From: Gonium pectorale
Taxonomy: Eukaryota; Chlorophyta; Chlorophyceae; Chlamydomonadales; Volvocaceae
Length of the DNA stretch: 31,421 bases
NCBI GenBank assembly: GCA_001584585.1
Contig: LSYV01000039.1
Span: 771,756 to 803,176, forward strand
Direction: 5' to 3'
Part shown: positions 20,001 to 30,400 of the stretch, one piece after another
How the letters are laid out: the number at the start of each line of letters is the position of its first letter
Position numbering within the stretch: the stretch's first letter is position 1
Translations under genes and position numbers: made by a program
Notes under the pieces: generated by a model
Told to the model about the DNA's origin: nothing
What the model saw: the letters and a program-made list of their open reading frames with translations, nothing else
Database searches by the model: none

Positions 20001-23000
20001 GCTGGCAAGGCAAGTCACAGCGGCGGCCAAGGCGGGGAGAGCTCTGGACTGCAAACCAGCAGTGCGGGCCTGGCGCTCATGGGCGGCGGCCGTGATGGCC
20101 CAGGCCAAGAGACTTGCGGCCAGGGCGTCTTGATGTTCGGCTCCCCAGCATATTCTCCAATGCAAGAGACGCCAAGAAACATAAGCTTTACTGAATTGGG
20201 AATTGGATCTGCTGGATTGATCTCGGGGGCTTCGGCCGCCCTCAGCGACTCGCCAGGCCCGCCAACGACCAAAGCAGCACAGGTGGGACGCGGCACCAGC
20301 CAAACTTATTAAGGCGTCGTCAGGGGGCTTGCCTTGCGTCGCGTGTCGGGGCGGCCGTACATCGTCGGCGCGCCCGGCGTGCCGGTTCCCTTATACCAGT
20401 CCCAACCCCCACGGCATGCGTCAGGGTGTAGCGCACTCCACAACCGAGGCGGCTTCTTGACCGTTAGGTGAACGCGTTCGTTGCCCTCATCTGCCAGCAC
20501 TGCAGGCGAGCGCCTGGACGCACCTAGGCTTGCGTGCGTCTGTGCTCCTGACACCCTCACGCTGCGTCCGGGCGGTCATGTGCGCAGGTGAACCGCAGCG
20601 CAGTGGCACAGGCGCTCATGCGACAGGTGGCGGAGGCAGCTAAGGGTGCAGGCCAGATGGAAGTGCAAACAGAGACCTTCACTAATGGCAAAAGCGCTGG
20701 AGGATCCGTTACGGCGGCTGCATTGGCGGTTTCAGAGCCTCAGGATGACCAGGCCTTTCTGCAGGACGTCAGCGTGAGTGGCCTCATGGGATACAGTGTC
20801 TGTAGGAAGCTGGGTGCCGGTTTCAGGTCATCAGTTGACGACCGAGCCTCCATGGACTCCTTGATGCTGTGTTGAACGTGTAAGATGCCCATGCACAGGT
20901 CTACTTTTGCAAGCTGCGGGACCGTCCGCTGGGGCTGCTCGAGGATGGAGATGACAAGGATGGGGACAAGGACGATGACAGTGATGGGGAGGTGGCGGAA
21001 CTGAGGCACAATCCGGCCTCGGGCTTGCTCGACCTGCGGGCTGTGATTGGCGCACTGCAGGTCTGGCCGCCATTGGCTCTGTGCTCCCGGGGCGATACGA
21101 GGGAAGCCAGGGGACCCGAGCCAGGAGGGCGTGGCTCGGCTGCAGTGTGTTCACATTGCCGTTCGAGTCAGGCAAGCCACGCGCTTCCCTGTGCTGACAT
21201 GCATCGTTGGCATGTGACATGCGCTTTTATGGGATCCACGGGGAGTGTAGATGGGATCCACCGGGGAAGCGCATATGTACGCTTCGGAACCCTGCCATCA
21301 TTGCAGCTTATCATCTTAAAAGCGCTGCCTTTTTAGGCTTTGCGGGCATACATCTGTATCTGTGCTGGGGCTGCATATGACCCGTACCCACCGGGACCGC
21401 TGTCATATGATTATCCCCATACACCGGTACGCCCCCTAGTGATTGCTCGCACTGTGCAGCCACGATACATCCTCTTAACAATTACATCAGTACTTACTGT
21501 CCCTACCCTTTGCTCCCCCATCCAACCTGCCCCCAGGCCCATCTTGCGGACGGAGGCTCGGATCTGCAGGTGTCCTCTGTCCTGGGTCGCGGCGCGTTCG
21601 GGGTGGTGTATGTGGGCCGCTGGCGCTCGCTGCCCGTCGCCGTCAAGACGCTGATTCTGAGGGACGTGGAGGCGGGGCCAGAAGGCCGGCAGCGGCAGCA
21701 AGCAGTGCTGGAGGCGGCCATCTCACTCAGCATGGCGCACGAGAATCTCGTGGGTAAGTGCCGTCTTCGGCAGGCAAATGCAAAGAGTGCGATAAGAGGG
21801 TCAGGCAAGGTGGACTAGAGTGCTGGACTGGCCTCGCCTACCGCGCACTTACGCGGAAGCCACAAGGGCCGGGCGCCCTCTGACAGCAAGGCGATGGACT
21901 CATCGAGCCACCATGCGGTGCGCCCCTGTTATGTGCCGTCTCAGAACCTTCAAATAGACTGTGAACAGAACCTTCAAGTACACTGTGGAACGCAACCGGC
22001 CCCTCTCACCCCCGCTCCCTCCCTTGCAGCCACGTACACCTACCTGCTCAAGCCGCTCGTGCAGCAGCCGCCCAGCGCCGAGGACGGAGCCGCAGATGGT
22101 GGCGGCAGCCCGGGCCGGAGTGTAGGCCCAGACGAGATCACGGTGGCGGACGGCGGCGCGGACGCGCACAAGTTGTACATTGTGCAAGAGCTGTGCAACG
22201 GAGGGTCGCTGCGGCAGGCGCTGGGTGAGTCCTGTTATTCATATGCAGCACGTTGTTCGCCGCCTTCTGTTGGCGGCGGACTACACATAGTTAGCTGTCC
22301 ATAAACCACCATTATCTTTTATTTCTGGTTGCTACGCACTGTCGTCGGCTTCCAAACTAAACCATAACGCCCGTCATATCCCACCTTCAGCACAACAACA
22401 GCCGAAGTAGAAATACCTCTCATGTCCTGTATTCCAAGTCTCCCACCTCCTGCCCCCTTCCACGACCTGCGCAGCACGAGGCATGGCCGGCAGCGTGCGG
22501 AACGGCGGCTCGGGCCGGCTGCTGGCCCTGCGCCTGGCCTTGGACGTGGCCCGGGGCGTGGCGCACGTGCACGCGTGCCGCATCGTGCACGGAGACCTCA
22601 AGCCGGGTGGGTGTGCTGAGCAGCTTCCGTTGTCCATGCGACGCTGCGTAAGAGGGATACTCTCTTTGGATGCCAGACCATGGGGGCACTGTTACGGCAC
22701 TGTAACGTACACCCCGCTGTGACTCTCGACCGCGTGCCTCCCTCCCTACACGCACAGATAACGTGTTGCTGGTGGTCGCGGCCGCGGATGGCAACAATCA
22801 GCATGCCGAGGCCACTGCGCCATGGCCCGGCCCCGCCTCCCTCTCTACGACACCCGCCTCAGCCTCCGCCCGGGATTCCGGCTTCCCGGCCCTCACCGCC
22901 AAGGTGGCTGACTTCGGGCTGAGCCTGCCGCTGCCGGAGGACGCGACCCACCATTCCAAGCGGTACCAGGGCACGCCCTCCAGGACGGCCCCCGAGGTGA

Positions 23001-24219
23001 ATACATACAAGCCGAACCGCGGGCGTGGCATGCATGGGCACCTCGATTCGGGGCCTTGTGCACAAGCCACCTTTACCGTATGGGATTGTGGCAAGAATTG
23101 GACGGCATAGCTAGGCCAGAAGGCTTCTGCACGTGCCGGTGTTCCGGGTGGGCGGGTCGGATGCACGCGGGTCTGGTAACTGCTGGTCGCCGATGGAGCG
23201 GTTGCGGCGTCAGCACTCCCAAGGAGCAGGCCCACAACAGTTCCACTGAGGTAACCACATAGTCACAGTGACGCGCTGGTAACCTGTCCCGTCCAGGACC
23301 GGGGGGCGGGCGTCTCCTCGTTTGCCTCGCTCGCCTGCCTTTTGTTGTACCGCCCGCCTGCCCTACTGGAAACGTCGCGCCTTCGGATATGTATGTCCGT
23401 AGAGGTGTGGCTCCCTCATGTGCCGTTTACATTTTCCCCAAAAAGCCTTGCTCTCCGGTTGCCATGCTGCTCCCCTTGCCACCGGGCTTTCACCGTGTCC
23501 GCCCTGCCTCGGTACTCACCCTGCGTCCAACGTGTCAATCCCACACAGGTGGCTGCGTACGGCAGGCTGTCCCAGCGCTCCGACGCCTGGTCGTACGGTA
23601 CCATGCTCATCGAGCTCTTTTACGGGTGCACGTTTGAGGACATCGCCGCATTGTATGCCAACTTCCTGGAGGCAAGGTTCGACGCAGATGGGACACTCGA
23701 CACTCGGGGCCAGTACCGGCGGCTGTGCACCCTGCTCCTTCAGGTGAGACTGAACTCGCCAGTGCGGTGCAATGCGTGCGGTACGGCATTTCTGCGGCGC
23801 AGTGCGTGCAGGGAGCCATGACATTCGCTGATGACCGTACTCCAGGGATACTCCGTCTTCGCCTGTGGGTACCCTCTGTGTCTTTCTGCCTAAGGAGAAC
23901 AAGAGGGCCGCATCGCTTTCGTATGGCCGCCGTCTTGTTGGCACAAACCTATGTCCTCTCCTCCGCCTGCAGCTCCCATTCCGGGTTGTCCTTGTATACG
24001 TTTCCTACTTGTACCCCTCCTTTCCCCTTGGGCCCCTCCCCTCTCATGCCCCACTCCCGCCCCATTGCCCCTTGTGCTCCGCAGGACATGTTCACAACTC
24101 CCGAGCACGCCTACACCATGCTCACGGCGAGCTGCTTTGCGCCCGAGCCGCACGACAGACCCACCTTTGGGACCATTGTGACGCGCCTAGAAGAGATTCT
24201 GAGCGAGGCCGAGAATTGA
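14018..24219 (+). CDS. Receptor-like TKL protein kinase, copy B (complete)
   Basis: Twenty-one exons: 14018-14081, 14201-14665, 14898-15445, 15558-15977, 16078-16146, 16578-16712, 17003-17109, 17428-17614, 18035-18189, 18358-18680, 18952-19166, 19282-19498, 19678-20282, 20588-20773, 20899-21060, 21537-21753, 22030-22224, 22475-22606, 22758-22996, 23549-23743, 24085-24219. The sum is 4971 nt, 1656 residues plus stop. Layout: signal peptide (about 23-48), Pro hinge (137-148), ectodomain to about 760 with roughly ten N-x-S/T sequons, Pro-rich stalk (about 766-885), a small extracellular module (about 897-968), transmembrane helix (about 1042-1070), acidic loop (about 1247-1263), kinase (about 1296-1650; Lys1323, Glu1345, Asp1464, Asp1519). 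The start is the least certain part. The alternative is an unspliced start at ATG 14095. Exon 16263-16322 may be an extra cassette. I recognise no named orthologue. Confidence 0.85.
14201..14665 (+). other. Copy B exon 2: signal peptide and proline hinge
   Basis: The exon begins with a hydrophobic stretch (VVAFFATWLPLLILLLVSS) ending in GPLHA, a plausible signal-peptidase site near 14281. A module with FVDQL and GLVSLKLRD follows, which in copy C reads FADQL and GLVSLKLRD. The exon closes with a short Pro hinge (about 14547-14583) and the sequence LDWAE. The hinge may be hydroxyproline-glycosylated, as in volvocine wall proteins (inference from family knowledge). Confidence 0.75.
16263..16322 (+). 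repeat. Duplicated mini-exon of copy B
   Basis: These 60 nt repeat exon 16078-16146 from the GAC CTG TCT codons onward (DLSPEEDGKLAV against DLSPEEDGRLAV), followed by a GT donor (gtatgg) like the gtatgt of the original. An AG at 16261-16262 could serve as acceptor, although the tract before it is not clearly pyrimidine-rich. The length is a multiple of three and both flanking introns would be phase 0, so it could be an in-frame cassette or an alternative to the original. Copy C shows only one such exon (30957-31028). Confidence 0.65.
17963..18003 (+). repeat. 10-bp tandem repeat in a copy B intron
   Basis: The unit ctgcatcgac is repeated about four times in intron 17615-18034. It is absent from the matching intron of copy A (1535-1738), so it arose after the duplication or was lost in A. 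Confidence 0.85.
18500..19125 (+). other. Copy B proline-rich stalk (exons 18358-18680 and 18952-19166)
   Basis: About 120 residues of Pro/Ser-rich sequence (PPPRAYAPPSPSLPQPPG, PPSLPPSPSPPLPQ, PSPPPPPPEPPSPP) lie between the last ectodomain strand (LLLLDNVTLVV) and the next extracellular module. It is one codon longer at the end of exon 10 than copy A (CCAGCAG against CCAG before the donor) and is Pro-enriched where A has EW. An alternative Ala/Thr-rich frame is also open, but the splice phases select the Pro frame. Confidence 0.75.
19896..19982 (+). other. Copy B transmembrane helix
   Basis: VVPLGVALPVAVGSALLVVA continues into AAWAWVTVM, then RRR. It is near-identical to copy A, with a Lys to Gly change near the outer edge that makes this helix more uniformly hydrophobic. 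It falls at about residues 1042-1070 of the proposed 1656-residue protein. Confidence 0.85.
21537..24219 (+). other. Copy B kinase catalytic domain (6 exons)
   Basis: This has the same exon structure as copy A, with all exons equal in length except the last. Gly loop GRGAFGVVYVGRW, Lys codon at 21645-21647, HGDLKPDNVLL with Asp at 22594-22596, DFG Asp at 22910-22912, GTPSRTAPE, SDAWSYGTMLIE and RPTFGTIV are intact. The intron between the APE exon and the next (22997-23548) is more than twice the length of that in A (7157-7367). The protein ends EAEN, shortly after the last helix. Confidence 0.88.
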
Positions 24220-24477
24220 GGTGCATCACAGGCCGGTGAGGCCGCGCGTTGACTCCCACTGAAACCACCAGTGAGCCCCGAGAACAGAGCCGACCGCGGT
24301 TGCGGCAGGGATGGGAGATATCGGATGCCACCGGGCTTCAGCAGTGAGCTTACTCCCCCAACCGTCATGTCTCCATCCTGAAGTGTGCTCTCGCAACCAG
24401 TGCTAGCTGCTGGCTGCTACTGACGGGCCGCCATACCGACGTACCTATTTATAGTGTCGTAAAATAGCAAAGCATTC

Positions 24478-24482
24478 TGTAA
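24478..24482 (+). terminator. Candidate polyadenylation signal of copy B
   Basis: TGTAA lies about 260 bp after the copy B stop. A second TGTAA follows at 24519-24523. Either could be used. The motif is the usual one in volvocine algae. Confidence 0.45.
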
Positions 24483-26508
24483 TTTTGTATACTCGTCCTA
24501 TGTTTGATGCGTTTTGTGTGTAAATGTTCAACTGAAGAATACCGTATGTGGTCTCGCGGGCAGAACGGCTGGGTATGTTGCGGGAAAGACTGGGACCACG
24601 TCGTGCTGACGCAACGACCCGCGGGCCCCAGATCTGCGTTGCGGCGTTGCGAATGCAAGGCGCTTCCTTTTCAAGCCTTCAACCAAGATTGTGCGCTTAT
24701 CTTTCGCTAGTTAACTCGCACATTCTCGGCATTGATCAACATTTGGAAGGAAAGCAAATGCGGGAAAAGTGGGGGTATGCTAAGTTGCTAACTCTGCCAG
24801 TCTCTGGTGTCGCAGTTTTTGAATGCCACGTGGGCACCTGCTGTCAGATGCCCGTTCAGCGGGTATCTTGGCAACCAATCTTGCTAGGCGGGAACTGATG
24901 GCAGATCACAAATGCAGATCATCTTTGTGCTCCTTGTTGTCCGACGCAACCTAGGGCGTTCGTCATTGGCTCGTGCATGGCGCTGCGGCAGGTCCGATGG
25001 CAGATGAGCGTGGAGGGGCTTTCAGTTCTCTCTAGGGATTGGCAGCGGGCGGCCTTTCTGCCGGTATGCCCCTTCGAAGTTTTGTTGGCACGCCACGAGC
25101 AGGCTTACGCACAAACATGCTCATCTTTGCGTAACGTGTGCTTGTTGACGTACGGTAGTTGATGGCGTACAGGTGTAAACTGTACCCACGGCAGGAGTGT
25201 GTGTGTCTGCGAGCGCCTAGGGCTTAGGGATTCCCTGAGGCATCACGGTGCCGGCGGCCATTCCCTTTATTCGTGTATCCTCGCGTGGATGGGCACCGCT
25301 ACAGTGGCTATCAACACTCTGGCGCGCGCCTTGCGTTTTACTTTGGTGCCGTTGCTGGTTGTTGTTCATTTGCACGGCGTTCATGTGTCAGGGCCGGGTC
25401 CAGTGCATTCGGTTGCGGGGCGCTACTGCACCAGCCCGAAGAGACGTGTAGGTGATCTTCGTATTGCCGTGCGCTGCTGTGTCACGTAACATCAGGTGTG
25501 GATCAGGTAACATGGGCAACCCGGGGAATCTGTATTGTGCTTGTGTGGCCATTGGCTGTCGTGTCATGGCAGGGTTTGTATGCCTTGCCGCTGGTTCAGA
25601 GAAGGCCTTTGATGTAGCCGGGCTCGTCGGTGCTAGAGCTAGCGTCTTGCTGTTCTGAATTTTGTAGTGATCCGTGGCGTACGGCAGACGCCAGCTGCAT
25701 GCGCGTGCGCCGAGAGACTGCTTTCTTGACACCATAACACGTTCCTGCGCGTTTAGTTCTAGGCACGACATTGGTCGGAAGGGCGTGTAAGATAGACCTA
25801 CAACTGTATGCGAGCCCATCGGCTGAGCCGCTGCTCAGGGCAGCACTGCCGCATGCAACACAACATCGTTCCCAAGCCGCCGCCTGATTCAGCTGTCAAA
25901 TATTGAAACAATAGCCTGCGCTGGTCAGAAGCTCCGCTCGATCCATGCGGCAATCTCATACTTGTAGACTCCAAAATGCTTGGGTTCAAAATAAACTTTG
26001 CTGTCTCGTTGTCAATTACTGGGCCTCCATACACCTAAGGCGGGCACCTGCTCCACATCTGAGACGCAGGGTGTTTTCGGGAGGTAAGCTGTCCGCCCCA
26101 TTTACTTCAAGGCCCGCGAGCACATGCTGCCCCTTTGTAATGTTGCACTTGTGCGATGGCACAGCGGGTTGATTGGACATGGTCATCTGACGGAACTGGC
26201 GCCGTGTCCCACGCACAGACTGTCACGCCATAGCGCGTAATGTGCAATGCGTATGCTTTATTCCCAGTAGCTGTGTCACGTCAGTAGGTGTGTTGGGTAC
26301 ATATGCTCGTGTAGTTGTGTTGTTTGAGTGATTAGATGCGTGCATTGTGCAAGCTGTGGCGAGCACGATGTGGGGACGCTTGGCCCTGGACATCTTCGCA
26401 CGGTATGCTTGCACCGTGTCGGAGCGCATGCATGCTCTGACCGTGTGCATGTGCTTGCTTTGCGTGTGTAGTCCTCATGATGTGTGTCTTCAGGAGCGAG
26501 GACGGTTT

Positions 26509-26570
26509 GAAGGAATACCGTTCCTCATAGAGAATTTTTGAAGGAATACCGTTGCTCATAGAGAATTTTT
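26509..26570 (+). repeat. 31-bp direct repeat, two copies
   Basis: gaaggaataccgtt...gagaattttt occurs at 26509-26539 and 26540-26570 with a single c/g difference, exactly head to tail. It lies in the spacer between copies B and C. Confidence 0.9.
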
Positions 26571-26831
26571 TTGTTGTTGCGATGCGAGACGTTGTCTTCG
26601 CACACTTTTGGTCAGCACTTCTCGTGCGTGCCCTTTAGGCTCAGCCCACCGCCGGCATCATGCCGTGCACCGCGGAGACCCAGCATGCCCGCTATGCTGC
26701 GTCGAGGCGGACCAGTATTTCAGCGCTATTGTGTGCGTTGAAAGGCAATGTTCAGCAGTACATCAGCATGAAGCGCCACCGCCACGCACCACGCAAAGAG
26801 TTACCCAACTGTATTAAGTAGCGCCGCGCTG

Positions 26832-27446
26832 GTGGCCACATGGCGGATCTGGGGCTCTCCGTTGTCGCTGGATACCCGAAACCTCCCAGGTTACCAGAGG
26901 GCGCGCCCTACTCAAGATGTCAAGAAGCCCGCCGACTGCATGCCAGTTCTACCAGATTGGGTAACTCCATTCCTCATAAACGAGTACAGCATGTATGCAG
27001 AGGTTAAGACTTACGACGTGTAGAGAGGGCTGGGGCAGTTGTACAGCAATTTTGGACTGCCGAAGCCAGGGGTGATCTGCGAGCTCAGCATGGCTCCAGA
27101 TGCAATGCTTGTGGTTCAATATAACATTTGGACTCAGTATCCCGTTTCTATTGGGCCTGTGGGCCAAGTGGCGGTGAAATCCAATATAAATAATGGTATC
27201 ATGAGTTGGGCTCGAGTTATATAACATATGACGAAGAGTTTCTGGGCCCCGGGTGAATACGATGGTTCGATCGTAATCCTGCCTGTAGGGCTGCCAGGAA
27301 CTGTGCGTACTTGTCCTGCTTGCGTGATGCCTGTATGTAGCATCAGCTTGCATGATGGAAGCACTGAACAGAACGGGTCAGACAGGTTCGCAAGAATGCT
27401 CACGGACGGATTGTATCAGGGATGTCATGGCCATGTGATATCATAG
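26832..27446 (+). pseudogene. Same-frame open segments broken by two stops
   Basis: Three consecutive segments (26832-27020, 27024-27221 and 27225-27446) share one reading frame and are separated only by TAG at 27021 and TAA at 27222. Their joint translation has a normal-looking amino-acid mix, with no Arg/Pro bias of the kind seen in random frames of GC-rich DNA. It includes LYSNFGLPKPGVICELS and FWAPGEYDGSIVILPVGLPG. I recognise no family. It may be a decayed gene, a gene with introns I mis-see, or chance in less GC-rich DNA. Confidence 0.25.
27185..27193 (+). promoter_or_regulatory. Possible TATA-like element upstream of copy C
   Basis: TATAAATAA lies about 270 bp before the proposed start codon at 27462. 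The distance would give a 5' UTR of roughly 240 bp, if the TATA works as usual. It overlaps the broken open segment 26832-27446, so it may be coincidence. Confidence 0.2.
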
Positions 27447-27461
27447 ATTACAACAAAACCA

Positions 27462-30400
27462 ATGGTCGTGGCGCAGGGTAGGTTGCGGCTTCAGGGAACG
27501 AGTTGTCAGTTGCGGACTGGTTCGTTATCACGCGAATTGAGTCAGAAGTATATGTTATTTGGATGTGGCTTCACTTGCGCTTTCAAGGATTACATGATGT
27601 GAACCAAGCGTTTATTGACATCGATTGTAATGAATGTCTTCACAATGCACTGAGCAGGCGTGGCGGGCAAGGGTTTGAGTTGGCAGCGACTGGGTCAACT
27701 GGCGACCTACTTTGATGCAATAAGCCCGTCGTCGCAAACTGCGCAACTTCTAACAGCGTCATTATGTTGCAGGTCGTGGTGCTACGCCCTTGCCGGCACG
27801 CCTTCGACTACTGCTCTTCACCATCGTGCTGGCGTCCCATTACAACCCGCTGAATGCGAACGTTGCAACAGACACTGGCACACCGCTCTTTGCGGATCAG
27901 CTTCTCGGCGAGTCGCTGCCGGACGGCCTGGTTTCGCTGAAGCTCCGCGACGGGGCCCCCACCGTAGTACCCCTACCCGACGATGCCACGTCCCTGGTGC
28001 TTACTGGGAAGGGCGGCAAGGTTCCAGACTCTCTCCTGGGCTACCGATCAAGCAATAAGTGGGAGGAAGATGGCCTTGTCGAGGTCGTGTGGCTCCCTGG
28101 GATGTCCCCATCGCCCCCACCGTCGCCGCCACCCTCCCCGCCCACCGACTATGGGTATACAGCACTTGACTGGGCGGGCCTCGAGAACTCACTCGAAGAC
28201 CTCGGCCCCGCCCTCGCGTTGCGGCCAGGTGCGTGAGGTGCGTGATAGTTCTTTGCCGAATCGCCGTTCACAGGCACAGATAAAGTCCCCGTGAGCGTGC
28301 ATGGCACAGGCATTCACACGCACCCGGGTTCCGCTTTGATTCATTACTACCGCAGCAGTTCCTGGTCCGCATGCCCTTCAGGTTCTCTACACAGGCTTAA
28401 TACCTGTCGCATGTTGCGTTATTGTCCCTGTTAGGCTATCGGCCGCCCTGTCGCTTAAACTGAGTCCGCGTCTTGCGAGCACAAGGTGCAAACCTCTTGC
28501 GACCGCAACTACTGACACTGTACCTGCTGCCCGTGCACTGTGCCTCCCCCATCCTCGGCGCCTCCCGTCACATACCCTTATCACTACACACGGCGCTCTG
28601 CGCCTTTGCCTCCACCCGAGCTCTATCCGTCCCGTCTATCCGCCCAACATCGGCTCCCTCGCCTCCCATGGGGGCACTCCTCGGCCCCCACATGTGCTGC
28701 CGCCGTTCGCAGGTCAGCAGCTCACCATCTCCTCTTTGTCATTCTTCCTGACGGAGATATCCCAGCCTCTGGGCTTTGTCTGGAACCTAGCGCTATGGCG
28801 CCTGGCACCCTCGGCCTTGGTTCACGTGCCAGCGGGGGCAACGCTGGAGCTGCGGAATGTCACCCTGGTGCTCTCACGTGAAGACCTGGGATTCGTACTC
28901 GTTGGGCTGTGCAGCAACACAGCAGCCTGGCATCACAGTCCCGGGGTGGCGATGGACGACGGCACGATTGCGATTCGGGAGCTGGACACCACCGCGCCGG
29001 GCCCCGACGGCACGCCGGGCGGGGGCGGGGTGGTGCGCTGGCGGGACGTGCTGATAACCTGCAACGACCAGACGGCGCGAAACCGCCCCCCGCGGCCCGG
29101 CCTCTGGAAGCCCTACCCCTGCGCGGCACGTCCAGTTGCCGCTGGCGGTGATGGAAGCGCGGAGGAGCTGCGTCGGGCGTCTGCAGCGCTGCTCGGTGCC
29201 TCGAGGGGCACGGTGTTTCTGAGCCTCACAGCCAATACATCCCTCGCGACGGGTTTCGGTTACTGGAACGTGAGTGGCCGGTTCTGCTCTATCTGTTAAT
29301 ATTCCTAATCGGCTTCATCACGTAGCATGTTTGGGACGCCTATCTTCAGGGCCGGCAGGATCTGGGTCAGGGAAGGGGTGGGAGCGGGTAGGGGCGCCGT
29401 TCGGGAGAAAGAGCGATGCATGTGCGTCGATGCCATGACATGGCGCATTCAGATCTGCACCCGGCTGTGCCCATGCAACCATGTGTGCATGCCCGTACAT
29501 GTCCATATCACTCGAGTTGCCGTCACTACATTACCGCGTAAACCGCCCTGCTTGCCTCCCCCCTCGCCATGCATGCTGCATACCCCGTAGTACCGTATCT
29601 TCCGTACCCAATAGCTGCCTCCCTGCTCCCTCCCTCGCTGCCTGCCTGCCCCAGGTTCTAACGCGCGGCTCCGCGGGCCGCCTGGTGCTCCGCGGCTCCC
29701 CGGGCGCCGTCACTACGCTGGACCTGGCGGGGCGGGAGGACGCGTGGGTGTGGGAGCCGCCGCCCTGGAGCCCCGACCCCACGTATGCGTACCTTTACGA
29801 CATGACGCTCGTCAATCTGCCGTACTCGACGCACCCGGGCGGTCCTACAGACCTCATGGCGCTGGCGGTGCTCAGCTTCGGCGTCAGGTGCGGGCCGGCG
29901 AGGCATTTAGGGCATGTAATTTGCGCGGCGCAGCGGTGGGTACGGCATGATGACATGAGAGCGTCGGGCGGGCGCGCCGGGACCCGGGAGCGTCTCCACG
30001 GCTCTACTAACGACTACACGATTGCTAGTCGCCCGCATCGTGTAACCACTATCGTGTAGTCAGCACAGTAAGCGTTAGGTTTCGTTGTCGTGCGAATCCT
30101 GTCGACCTGTCGTACGCATGCCAGCATGCGCACGCGCCTTCGCGGATTTGGATCTCGTTTTCGATGTTCGCTGCCCTCCTGTTGGTTGACAACCCGCTAA
30201 AGCACACGTTGCCATCCAGGCATGGCGATTATTAAGCCCGTATGCTCGTCTTGGGCTGTATGCTACTTTCCGGTGCGCTCCCGTATTCGCCACGCCCGCC
30301 CGCAGGCCATCCATTGGCGGCGCGTTTGGCTTAACGGGCCCCCGGCTGCGCCTCACTCGCTGCACGCTGGTGCTGCCGGACGAGGAGGTGGCCTTCCTGA

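Larger units (their letters stand above)
24220..26831. other. Spacer after copy B
   Basis: The 3' UTR of copy B occupies the first few hundred bases. Beyond that, open frames on both strands (for example 25199-25489 on plus and 25388-25819 on minus) overlap and lack recognised motifs. The base composition appears less GC-rich than the genes. No transposon ends were recognised. Confidence 0.45.

Noticed and set aside
25388..25819. 143-codon minus-strand frame and overlapping plus-strand frames in the B-C spacer
   Set aside because: No recognised motif, frames overlap on both strands, and no repeat in the other spacer.
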